33,444 bases of DNA from a virus, in IMG/VR virus record IMGVR_UViG_3300025894_000859, positions 1-33,444 of that record; one strand, written 5' to 3'. Shown one piece after another: positions 1-10,000 of this stretch. The position numbers and the translations under genes are program-made. Position 1 is the stretch's first letter. Each line of letters opens with the position of its first letter. The notes under the pieces were generated by a model. That model was not told the origin of the DNA. It was given only the letters and a program-made list of their open reading frames with translations, and ran no database searches.

Positions 1-867
1 TACGCCTGATTTAGTTGCGTCATCTGGATGGCTATCTACTGCGTCGTCAATTCCATCGTTGTCAGCATCTACGCCTGATTTAGTTGCGTCATTTGGATGG
101 CTATCTACTGCGTCGTCAATTCCGTCGTTGTCAGCATCTACGCCTGATTTAGTGTTATCATGTAAGTGACTATCTGCGTTATTACCTATTCCGTCTCCGT
201 CTGTATCAACACTTTCAGTGCTGTCATTTGGAAATGCATCCGAGTTGTCGCCTACTCCGTCTCCGTCTGTATCGGCACTTTCAGTATTATCATTTGGAAA
301 TGCATCGTCTAAATCGTCAACACCGTCGCCATCTGAGTCTCCAGATCTAGTGCCGTCATTTGGAAATGCATCCAGTAAATCGTCAACACCGTCTCCATCT
401 GAGTCTCCAGCTTTAGTGCTGTCATTTGGAAATGCATCCAGTAAATCGTCAACACCGTCTCCATCTGAGTCTCCAGCTTTAGTATTGTCATTTGGAAATG
501 CATCGTCTAAATCGTCAACACCGTCGACATCTGAGTCTCCAGCTTTAGTATTATCATTTGGAAATGCATCGTCTAAATCGTCAACACCGTCGCCATCCGA
601 GTCTCCAGCTTTAGTATTATCATTTGGAAATGCATCGTCTAAATCGTCAACACCGTCTCCATCTGAGTCTCCAGCGTTAGTGCTGTCATTTGGAAATGCA
701 TCCGAGTTGTCGCCTACTCCGTCTCCATCGCTATCAACTGTTTCAGTTGGATCCGCTGGAAATGGATCTAAGTTGTCGCCTACTCCGTCTCCATCGGTAT
801 CTGCCGACTCTGAGCTATCGAGTGGAAATATATCGAGAGAGTCTTCAACTCCATCGCCGTCGGCGTC
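1..867 (-). repeat. Tandem 66/69-bp repeats coding TSP3-like units
   Basis: Thirteen consecutive units fill this stretch: ten of 66 bases (positions 867 down to 208) and three of 69 bases (207 down to 1). The central units are nearly identical at DNA level and code for DSDGDGVDDLDDAFP followed by NDNTKAG. The outer ones diverge (DTDGDGVGDNSDAFP and DADNDGIDDAVDSHP). One unit has a Gly-to-Val change (DSDVDG) at about 520-530. The pattern is typical of unequal crossing over, and the array continues beyond the left edge. Confidence 0.9.
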
Positions 868-1920
868 TGGAAATCCACCTACGCTGCTATCGGAGTCGTC
901 AGTATCAAAGTCACTGTAAGTTCCGTCCCCGTCTGCGTCGGTGTGAACTTCAACGTTATTTACGGTATCAGTTGGGGGTATAACCATAATATCAACTTGG
1001 GCTGGATCGATTCCATTTTTATCAGCAGTACCGACATCCCCATAAGGGTCTATGGCTGCGGCACCAGCAACAATACCAGTCGACACTCCATCAATTTCCC
1101 ACTCCCCGTTAGAATTTATAACAATTGTAGGGGCTACACCCGGAGTTCCTTGAGGGCCTTGAGCTCCGTCAACTCCTGGGGCTCCGTCATTTCCTTTTAA
1201 ACCTTGAGCTCCGTCAACTCCGTCAACTCCTGAAATTCCTTGAGGGCCTTGAGGGCCCGTAAAGCCTTGTGCTCCAGTTGCTCCGTCAACTCCTGGGGCT
1301 CCAGCAGCTCCAGTAGCTCCATCAGCTCCGTCAGTTCCGGCTAAACCTGGAGTTCCTTGAGGGCCTTGTGCTCCGTCAATTCCGTCCGTTCCATTAGTGC
1401 CAGCAATGCCAGCGGGGCCAGCTACGCCAGTATCTCCTTTAGGGCCCTGTAGTCCGATAGGTCCTTGTAATCCGTCAGCTCCTGGAGCTCCTTGTGGTCC
1501 GCCATTTCCTTGCAGTCCAGGTGCTCCGTCAGCTCCATCAGCTCCAGCGGGGCCATTTGCTCCCTGGGCTCCATTTTGTCCTGGAAGTCCGTTCGCTCCA
1601 GCGGCTCCAGTTGCTCCCTGGACTCCTTGAGGGCCTTGAGCTCCTTGTCCTCCAGCGGCGCCATTATTTCCAGCGACGCCTTGAGCTCCTTGCGGGCCTG
1701 GGGCTCCGTCCGCTCCGTCCGCTCCATCCGCTCCGTCGGCTCCATTATTACCAGGAGCGCCTCGAGCTCCTGTAGCTCCTCTTGGGCCAACACCTTGCAC
1801 TTGGAGATTTAACTCATCCAGGTCGGTGAGAGGGGCGAGATCAGTTAAAACACTGTCTCCTTCTATACGCACATAGGTGCTACCTTTTGTCTTGGAGTTT
1901 CTTTTGCGGTTATTTGCCAT
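1..1920 (-). CDS. Collagen-like / thrombospondin-type-3 repeat fibre protein (3' end outside window)
   Basis: An open frame of 640 codons runs from the ATG at 1920 to the left edge with no stop, so the C-terminus is missing. Residues 1-44 are a basic head plus a short hydrophilic segment. Residues 45-262 are uninterrupted Gly-X-Y triplets (about 72), rich in GADG and GPQG, as in phage collagen-like fibres. A short domain follows with the motif NGEWEIDGVSTG, common after phage collagen stretches. From residue 352 there are 13 acidic units of 22-23 residues (DxDGDGVxDxxDAFPND), which are thrombospondin type 3-like calcium-binding repeats. The likely role is a trimeric, calcium-stiffened fibre or capsid decoration for adhesion; that role is inferred. 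It is the gene after the portal, 81 bases downstream. No Shine-Dalgarno is present, only TATAAGG directly against the ATG. A bacterial-type adhesin acquired by the phage is an alternative reading of the repeat part. Confidence 0.85.
   Translation of the reverse strand, partial: MANNRKRNSKTKGSTYVRIEGDSVLTDLAPLTDLDELNLQVQGVGPRGATGARGAPGNNGADGADGADGADGAPGPQGAQGVAGNNGAAGGQGAQGPQGVQGATGAAGANGLPGQNGAQGANGPAGADGADGAPGLQGNGGPQGAPGADGLQGPIGLQGPKGDTGVAGPAGIAGTNGTDGIDGAQGPQGTPGLAGTDGADGATGAAGAPGVDGATGAQGFTGPQGPQGISGVDGVDGAQGLKGNDGAPGVDGAQGPQGTPGVAPTIVINSNGEWEIDGVSTGIVAGAAAIDPYGDVGTADKNGIDPAQVDIMVIPPTDTVNNVEVHTDADGDGTYSDFDTDDSDSSVGGFPDADGDGVEDSLDIFPLDSSESADTDGDGVGDNLDPFPADPTETVDSDGDGVGDNSDAFPNDSTNAGDSDGDGVDDLDDAFPNDNTKAGDSDGDGVDDLDDAFPNDNTKAGDSDVDGVDDLDDAFPNDNTKAGDSDGDGVDDLLDAFPNDSTKAGDSDGDGVDDLLDAFPNDGTRSGDSDGDGVDDLDDAFPNDNTESADTDGDGVGDNSDAFPNDSTESVDTDGDGIGNNADSHLHDNTKSGVDADNDGIDDAVDSHPNDATKSGVDADNDGIDDAVDSHPDDATKSGV
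1135..1788 (-). repeat. Collagen-like Gly-X-Y coding repeat
   Basis: About 72 in-register Gly-X-Y triplets occur without interruption inside the fibre gene. X and Y are dominated by A, D, P, Q, N and V (GAD, GPQ, GAP, GVD). There is no proline-hydroxylation context, so stability would have to come from charged and glutamine-rich triplets, as in other phage and bacterial collagen-like proteins. Confidence 0.9.
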
Positions 1921-2001
1921 CCTTATATAATCTAATTATGAAGGAGGATAATCAACCGGATGCCCTTAAATTAATTATATGCTTATAACAGTACAGATGC
2001 G
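1921..2001 (-). other. Intergenic spacer between portal and fibre genes
   Basis: These 81 AT-rich bases are the longest gap inside the late cluster. On the minus strand they contain TTATAAGC and TTATATAAGG near the fibre start, which could be -10-like elements for separate fibre transcription. The minus strand also carries ATCCTCCTT, the complement of a Shine-Dalgarno sequence. No clear hairpin with a T run was found. Confidence 0.4.
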
Positions 2002-4020
2002 CTACTGGTACTGATTCATGCCTCGAGGATTACTATTCCCCATGCCTTCAACAGCTCCCATAACACCATCTCTAGGCTGAGGACTCTCCCCCGCATTTGC
2101 GGCGTTGTCCCCATGCATCTTAGCAATCTCAGCTTCAACTTTCGGATCAGGTGGTGCCTCTTGAGGAAGCAGTTCATCGGTATTCTCAAAGCCCATTGCA
2201 TCAAGAATTCGCTTAAGCATAGGACGCATAAAGGGTCTCATCTCTGGCGGTGATTGGAAGAATCTCTCCTGAGTTTGCAGTGCAAGGTTTGCTTTCTCTA
2301 TCGCCCTTTGACCTTGGTCTTGCGACAAAACAACTCGAACATTGATCCCCACCTCTTGTATTTGTTCAGGGGTCATTACTGCAAAAGCTCGGATATCACC
2401 TTCCATGTATTCAAACACTTCCTCTTCATCCATAGTCGCCATTGCAACTTGAACGAGCTTTGTTAAGTGCTCTTCAAATCCTCGGACGATTCTACGCATC
2501 CAACGGCGACCAATCTTCGAGGCTTCAGCGAGAGTAGCTTCTACTCCAGTCGCGGTATTAGCGGGTGCAAGTGCTTGATAATCTCCCTGGGCCATGTTCG
2601 AAACACCTAGCCACAGTTGAACAATACCGAAGACAAAATCAATCAGTTCCTGGGTTTTAATGTCTACATTTGGGATAGCTGAAAACTGTAGGAAGTCGTC
2701 GATCTGGTACTGATCTTTTAGCTCAAATATTTTACCCGCGTGTAACTCTACATCTTCGGGCTCATCTTCAACGGCCTGAGGATTGACACCTATGACTGGG
2801 TTTGCAGCCAGCTCATTCCGATAGCTTTGAGAGTTAAACTGTTTATCGATGTACTCTTGAAAACTCTTAATTCTTTCAGGTAGGCTGTAACCGCACCATT
2901 TATTTCTCTCCTTACCAATTGATACAACCGAATACGGAGGCTTATTGTCTGGAGTTAGTTTTGCTACATACTCGTAGTACAAAGGCTTCTTTGATTCGGG
3001 ATCAATGAATATGCAGAATTCCTGTGGAGTGCCTGTACCTAATACATCTCTTTTAACCCAGCACTCAAGAATTTGAACACTAGGATTCTCTTCATTATCG
3101 AAGTCTAGGTTTTCAGTTCTATTCTCGTTCTTTTCAATTGGGCTTCTTGGATTGGCATCTTTGTTAATTAGATTTCTGTAGTCATCAAATATCATCCACT
3201 CGCGCTCAAGAAATATCTTTTCAACCCATCTGATATCTTTGTCATATAGCTCTACTACAAAGTCTGATTTCTCAACTGACTCTTCGCTAGAAGAACAAAG
3301 AAAACGATCTGAGTCTACGACTTCCGACCTTGGACCTTTGTACCTGACCTGTTCAGTTGGGATCCCGTCTGGAAGCGGTTGGAATTCGTGTACGCCTGGA
3401 ATCATCTGGACTGTGGGATCGTCCGAAAGCCTAAGCTCTTCTTCTCCAGTCATTGGGTTTAGCTCAGGTATAAACTGGGCTTCTCCTTCAATGATTGGGC
3501 CTTTACCAGGGATCTCTTCAAACTCCTGAGTCAGCAGATTAAACATGCCATTTCTTTCGTGGTCATACCAGACAGATACATCTTCCTCGTACACAGACTT
3601 AAGAACTAAAGCTCTTTGTATAAACACGTGGAGATAGGACTCTTCTAGTCTCTCTCGGGTGTTGCCCTGATCCTCAATCTTCCAGTTGAAGTACTTATCA
3701 AAAGATTCTGCCATTTCAGAGTCTTGAGCTCCCTGGGCTTCAAACTTAAAGTAAGGAGAAGTACCTGTAATCTCATCCTCGGCCCTGGCCATGAAATGAT
3801 CTACTACCAAGGAGGTCAGAGGAATAGACAGATTAGAGTTTGAGAATATACCGTCGTATCCAGCTCGGTCGTCTCTCTCGTTGTGATACATTTTCCAAGA
3901 AAGCTTGTCAGATTCGATCCGCTCTCGGTTATCTTCTCGGAGCTGTTCGACTCGGTCTAGTGCGTACTTAACGAGCTTGTCTTCTTGTTCTTTAGTAAGG
4001 CGTAAGTTGGTTTTTTTCAT
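2002..4020 (-). CDS. Portal protein
   Basis: A 672-aa protein that would form the dodecameric ring at the packaging vertex through which the terminase drives DNA in and DNA leaves at infection. It has the length and layout of large podovirus-type portals: an N-terminal helix rich in K/E/R, a segment near residues 60-110 (SIPLTSLVVDHFMARAEDEI), an aromatic-rich wing, a conserved-looking region at about 375-420 (RNKWCGYSLPERIKSFQEYID), then a stem region around residues 490-550 with Ala/Thr-rich NTATGVEATLAEASKIGRRW. The acidic/Pro-rich C-terminal tail ends in a disordered Gly/Asn stretch. Its ATG overlaps the stop of the giant gene (TAATG), so translation is probably coupled. The start at 4020 is the only one compatible with that overlap. 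The assignment rests on fold-like features and position, not on an alignment. Confidence 0.8.
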   Translation of the reverse strand: MKKTNLRLTKEQEDKLVKYALDRVEQLREDNRERIESDKLSWKMYHNERDDRAGYDGIFSNSNLSIPLTSLVVDHFMARAEDEITGTSPYFKFEAQGAQDSEMAESFDKYFNWKIEDQGNTRERLEESYLHVFIQRALVLKSVYEEDVSVWYDHERNGMFNLLTQEFEEIPGKGPIIEGEAQFIPELNPMTGEEELRLSDDPTVQMIPGVHEFQPLPDGIPTEQVRYKGPRSEVVDSDRFLCSSSEESVEKSDFVVELYDKDIRWVEKIFLEREWMIFDDYRNLINKDANPRSPIEKNENRTENLDFDNEENPSVQILECWVKRDVLGTGTPQEFCIFIDPESKKPLYYEYVAKLTPDNKPPYSVVSIGKERNKWCGYSLPERIKSFQEYIDKQFNSQSYRNELAANPVIGVNPQAVEDEPEDVELHAGKIFELKDQYQIDDFLQFSAIPNVDIKTQELIDFVFGIVQLWLGVSNMAQGDYQALAPANTATGVEATLAEASKIGRRWMRRIVRGFEEHLTKLVQVAMATMDEEEVFEYMEGDIRAFAVMTPEQIQEVGINVRVVLSQDQGQRAIEKANLALQTQERFFQSPPEMRPFMRPMLKRILDAMGFENTDELLPQEAPPDPKVEAEIAKMHGDNAANAGESPQPRDGVMGAVEGMGNSNPRGMNQYQ

Positions 4021-7000
4021 TATACGGAAAGACCGGCTTTTTGTGCGCGGTTAATAACTCTGGTCATGAACTCTAACTGTTTTGTCTGATAGTTCGCAAT
4101 CAGTTGTGCTTTTTCCGAATCTGACTTATTAGAAGCGTTTATTTTAGTCTCCATGTCTTTGGCCTTAAGTCTATACGCTGCGTATTTTTTTACGTCGTCT
4201 TTAAACTGTAAGATTTTGCTGTTAAACTTTATTGTCTGAGATCTTTTGTCTGCTGGGGCTTTGTCTACAACTGCCTGTGCGGAATTAACTGCGTCCTCAA
4301 GGTTGTACATTTTACGTTTTGTAGACCCCCCATAAGTATCATTCCTTAAAAATCTTTGTAGTACTGGTATATTTTTAAAGTCAACATCTACACCTGGAGT
4401 GAATGCCGCATGTGCCGTAACAATCGACTTTTCAACAACATCAAATGGGCCTCCTAATATTCCGTAGATTATGTGCCTTATTTGACCTCCGCTCCAGTCC
4501 CACTTCCAGTCTTCGTTCTCCTTGAACTCTAGAGGATTCATTCCGAGCATTCCGCGAATAGATCCGACAGATACGTCTGATCCTCCTCCAGCTTCATTAA
4601 ACTTCCTAGAGAGCTCGGTCCACGCAAGCGGGGTACCCTTAGGGTCTAGCATGTGTGCTGGAACTGGCTCTCCCCATGGAGCTTGAGCATAACGAATGTC
4701 ACCACCCATGAAGTTCTTATTCTGTTTAAGCTCGATAAAAGGAGTTGCGACTGATGGGGTGAGCAGACTGATGATATCTCCACTACCAAAGGGATTAACA
4801 ATATCAGACATGTCACCCGACAGGTTGCTCATCGACTCCATAACACCGTGACCTCCTCTGAGGAAAGGTGTGTAAAAAGAAGTCATATCAGCGAGAGTTT
4901 GACCCGCTCCCCAAATGCCTGCGGGTAGACCGAGAGGTAGATCAAGTCGGATGTGATGACCTTTATCTTCAATACCAGCCGCTTCAAGAAGCCATCCTGG
5001 CATTGGGATAATCATTTTACGATGGCGTGCAAAAGATGATACCTGGTCATACATTGGCTCAGTCTCTTCGTCTTCATCATCGTCCAGCAGTCTAGCCATT
5101 AATGCAAAGCCGTAAGATACACCCATGATTCCTCCTACCAGTTGGTACCTCTCTTTTTTATTTCTGTGCATGAAACTTCGATATGCTCTATCGATACCGT
5201 TAGTCGCTGCACGGAAGAACATGTACATCGAATTCATAGCGTTCGATTTATTGCCACCTTGATTAAAGTCGACCGTCAAGTTCCTAGAGATTAAAGCAGC
5301 TTCTTGAGTAGACCTACCGTCTTTAATCGCCGCCCAGAATGAGGAAACCCTGAGTGAGTTTTCTGCTACTGAGTTTAGCGCATCCAAATATTGGTTAGTT
5401 GTGTTCCAGATTCTAACCGCAGAGTTTTGTTTCTTAGAGTCGGACAATTTAGTCATATCCTGAACTAACTTGGGTACGCTTTTAGCATTAAAGTAACCGA
5501 CAAGGCCTCCGCTAAATTTTGTAAACATGTACATCTTAACAGGATCATTCTCAGCTAAGATCTTTTGAGCAGCACCTTCGTGTTTAAATTCATCCATATT
5601 TACTGGGCTCTTCTTATCTTTCTTGAGAGATACCTCAGCTTTAAAAATAGCTTTACCAAACTTACTGATGTTACCATAGCTAAGCGTGTTCTTAATAAGA
5701 GACTTTTTATCGTCTTCGCCTAGATTCAACAAAGTAGTTCCTAAATCCTTAAGAAAGTTGGGGACTACGAAGTTAGGGTTCTTTGAGGTAAACATCTGAG
5801 ACATAAAACGAGTACCCTCGTTTAAAAGCTTAAGTAGCTCGGGGAGTGCCTCATATCTCATATTTTTAAGCGCTGCGGCCATCATTTTGCCGTGCGCATT
5901 TTCTTGAAATGATATGTACATGGGTAGCCCTCCCTCACGGAAAACGAATGTGTGAGGGTCGTTCTTAAAATCATTATTGATGGTTTTTGTTACCATTTTT
6001 AACCTATCTGAATTTGTGCCGTCTTCATCGATTGGAGACACATCGGCCATCACGTACTCAGTTTTAGGTACTGCTTGAATATGAGTTTTGAAGAACTTGT
6101 CGTACTCCTTATTCATGTTGGCTCTAAGCTCCTTGTTCTGGTGGAGTTTTTCTAGATCCATACCTTGGAATTCATCCGGCAAGCCTTCTTCTGCACCTTT
6201 GGCGACTCTGCGCATAAAATTGTGAAGATCCCCAAAGGATCGGGATACAGTGTTTTTGCTGGCTCTAATTGCACCCTCTGTGTGTTGCTGTTCTGCTACA
6301 CCTAGTACAATCTCGGCATCAGGGCCTTTTATGCCAGTCTCCCCCTTATCATTCTTCTCTGTTCCGAAGCGACCAAATGCACCGTGTGTAAGGAATCTAA
6401 CTTTAGGTTGGTCGAAGCCTTTACCAGCAGACTTTGTTGCTTGGCCTAAAATTTCCCATGCTTGTTCTCCGTCAACCATGCTTTGAAATTCTCCTTCAAA
6501 ACCTTGCATTGGCGCATACGAGTATTTGGAAGGTTTACCGTCAGCGTCTTTAAATGTATAATTCGAGCCATTTAAGCCCCAGTCAAAATAAGAGGCGGCC
6601 TGAGTCATACGAGAATGTTCCTCTTCGGCAATCAGTCCATTGTCTACTCGGTTATCTAAATCAGCTTTCTGCTGTTCGTAAAACAACTGAAGAGGGCTAT
6701 TTGCATGATCTAGGAAAGCTTTAATGCTGTTCTCTGAACTCGAACTTTCTAAATCTTTGACAATTGCCCTAGCTTGTTCATCCGAAATTCCTGAAGGAGC
6801 TTCATTGTCTAATCTCTTGTTTAATTCTTCTAACCTTTCCGCTCTCTCGTTAAGATCCTTAATTGTGTGGAGATCTGCAATTGCGTCTTGAGTTTGTTTG
6901 CGATGATGAGCATTCCTACTTGGAGCCATGCGAGCCAGTAAGTACATACCAACATCTTTAATGTCGGTAGCAGTATCTCGCATAGCCTCCATAATTGGGT

Positions 7001-10000
7001 GGTGATATTTTAACTGAGCTTCTTCAAGCTTAGTGTGACCTATACCTAGGTAGGTGTGGATCTTTCCCCATGTATTGAGGGCGTCGTAAAGCTTACCTCC
7101 CTTTTCCATGTCGTTACCCATAAGGTTTTGCACATCATAGAATAGGTTTTTAACAGGACGAAACTTGTCAATATAATCGACCGTCATCTTGTCCTTAAAG
7201 CGTCCTGGATTAGTGATAGTACTCTTGTAGCCAGCTTTTGTGTGCTCGCTAAGCTCCCTCCAATTATCTTTATTGGAGAGCGTCTCCCACAACTTACGCA
7301 CACCGCTCACCTTGTTTTGGTTAGCAAAGCTAGAGCCGAGGGCGTTTACTTGTCGCACATTTAATCCTGTGAAGTCAGGATTAGCACCATTTGGCAGTCT
7401 AGAGGTAGAGTTATTGATTAGGCCTTGTGCCCTAATTACACCTTCAAGTACAGTGTCCCTAGGGTTTAAACCTAAGAATTTTGCCATGGCAAGCACGATA
7501 ACATCAAAGAAGTTTTCTACCGTCGGAATACTTGAACCTTTGAAAAGATTGCCGTATTTCTTTTTTTGTTCAGGAGTAAGAGTAATTTTACTTAATATCC
7601 GTTGCACGTTTGCGTTGGATAGTCCTTCCGTCAATAACTCAACTGGACCCATGAGATAATAACCGAAATCTATTTGCCCGTCGTTATAGTGTTGAACTAA
7701 ATCCGAGTAAAGAGAGATAAGGTTGTCAGCTGCCTCTACTCTCTCCTTTTCTCTTTTTGTTGTCGCCTTATTTCTCTCAAATGGGATTAACGTATCTCTG
7801 AATTCTTCAACCTTTTCTAGACCTATCTGCACATTTATAGATTTTTCATAAGCTTGTTGGAGTGTAACCTTGGTTCTTTCCGCAGGTGGTCTGTGGCTTT
7901 CCCAAGTGTGATGGAGTTGTGAAAGCCATTTCAATTCCACACCCTTTTTATCGGCGCGTTTTTCAGCTGCCGCATTAGCCATACCCAGAAACTCATTACC
8001 TATAGCGTGCACGGCTTCGTGCAAAAATGTTTTTATAAACTGCCCGGTACTCGGGCCTAAATACCTTCCATGAATGTCATAGTTGATAAATTCTTTAGAC
8101 ATCGAAATGAACCCTGTGTCCTCCTTATTTCTTATTTTTTTCAACTCTTCTGGGTCAGCGTTTAAGTCCTCTTTAGTATCAGAAAACGGATAATATCGAC
8201 CGGCAGCTCCTCCAGTATCATCAAGCATTACCACAGTCTGAGCAACAACAGGGTCTCTTTGAGCTTCGCTTCGTAAAGCGAATGTTAACTCCTTGTAATA
8301 TTCCAACTCTTCACCAGGCCCAATGCTATTAGCCTGTATACGTCTCATGGATACACCTCCACCAAGATTCACTATCTCTTCCGGATCCTGTCTTTCTAAT
8401 ATAAGTATATCGTGATAAAGATGCGTGAGAGCTTTTGTTAGTTTTGCATTTGGGCCACCACTCCCCGTCGTGGCCATATGCCTAAAGGTATTGATCAAAT
8501 TCTTTTCTGCGGGCAGCTTAAAGCTAGAGCCTAAATGTTCTGGAGCTGACCAGTCTTCTGAGGTCTCTGTTATCTTTTCGACTGGAGTGTTTCTCTTCGT
8601 AATGTCTCGGCCAACATTTCTGATGTTCTTAATCCACTTTAACATTGAGGTGTTTTCAGGCTTGTCGAAAGTTTGGCGAATGTACTTATAAAAAGCAGCT
8701 GGAGCTGCGGCATCACTATTACCGAGATCGTCCCACCAGTCTTGCAAAGCCTTAACCTGGAAACCTGATACCGACTCAAACATATTTCCGAGTTCGGGAG
8801 GGTTAGGCACATTGATTTTCTTAAACACTTCGCTGAGCGCACCCTGCTTGCTGTTGACTAGGCTAGACATTGCAGCGGCAATCACCATATTGTGATCTTC
8901 TACACCCTCACGTTTCATTAGGTTCAAAAACTGTTTTATGCGTAAGGACTTCTTGCCAGTCTCAGGCACAATCTCTTCCGCAATTTCACGTGTCGCTAAG
9001 TCTAACGCTTTCGACTTCTCGCGAGTTGAACTGTTTAATTTGCTGTCAGTAGAGGGTTCATTTCCTTCGCCATCCTGAACTGTTTTTGTGTCTTTACCGA
9101 AGTCCTCTTCTCCTAGCTCGAAACCGTCTGGAGCCTCTTCATTTACATCTTCTTTAGGCTTATTTGTTTTTGGGACGGTGTCTCCCATACGGACAACATC
9201 GATAAGACCAGGGTCACGAGTTACAACAGCTTGCTTCTTATCCTTATCCTCAATCTGGTCGTATATGTCTAAGCGTCTAGCATTTAGAATTGCCGAAAAT
9301 AGAGGGTCTAAAGCCTGACGGAAGTTTTGACCCCACTTAGCTTTATCAGCTTTTTCGTGTTGATCGTTCCAAATATCGCTATCTTCAAACCAGGCAGTAG
9401 AGTAAGCCTTACCCTTTAGCTCTTCAAGTAACTCTGGGAATTTTGTTTTCCAGAAAGCATCCTTAACAGGGTGAGTAAAGTTAGAGTTAGCCTTAATTGA
9501 TGCTACAAAATTTTTGTCATTCCGGAAACGCAGTCCAAGCAGTTCTCGCATTAAGTCTTCGCTGGTATCAGTATCAGCTTTTACATCAGCCTCTCGGGCT
9601 ATACTTTGAGCTTGTGCTCCTTCTAGCTCAGACGAAGTAAATTGATCAACCCAAGCATCTCCATCGGCCTCCACCTTAGCTTTATTTTTATAAGCCTGAT
9701 AAGCCGCTTCAACGGTATAGAACTCCTTATCGTTATATACTATGGGATTTGCTAGAGGTTGGAAATTAGAGAGATAAGCATTCTCACCTTTTGCGTAATT
9801 GATTGGAGTCGCTTGTCCATATTGTTTCTTCGACTTCCGACTTTCGGCTTTCGGCTTTTCTTCTTTTTTAACGGGCACTTTGCCTTTGAAAATCGCATCA
9901 AGAACCTGTTGTATTTTCTCCTGTTCCTTTACGGTGGTCCCGGTCGTGAAAATGTTGAGGTTGTATTGATCTGTATACTCAACGTATCTACCCATCGAGT

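Noticed and set aside
1-867. CRISPR array
   Set aside because: The 66/69-base periodicity has no unique spacers and is fully coding in one frame.
218-919. Plus-strand open frame rich in Ser/Pro repeats (233 aa)
   Set aside because: It is the antisense of the TSP3-like repeat array; the minus frame gives a well-known repeat and runs through the whole region.
1397-1793. Open frames on both strands with Pro/Gly or Ser/Leu repeats
   Set aside because: By-products of the collagen-like Gly-X-Y DNA repeat read in other frames.
1938-1988. Plus-strand mini-ORF starting ATGAAGGAGG between portal and fibre genes
   Set aside because: Only 16 codons, and the purine run is inside the ORF rather than before it; no other plus-strand gene exists in the window.
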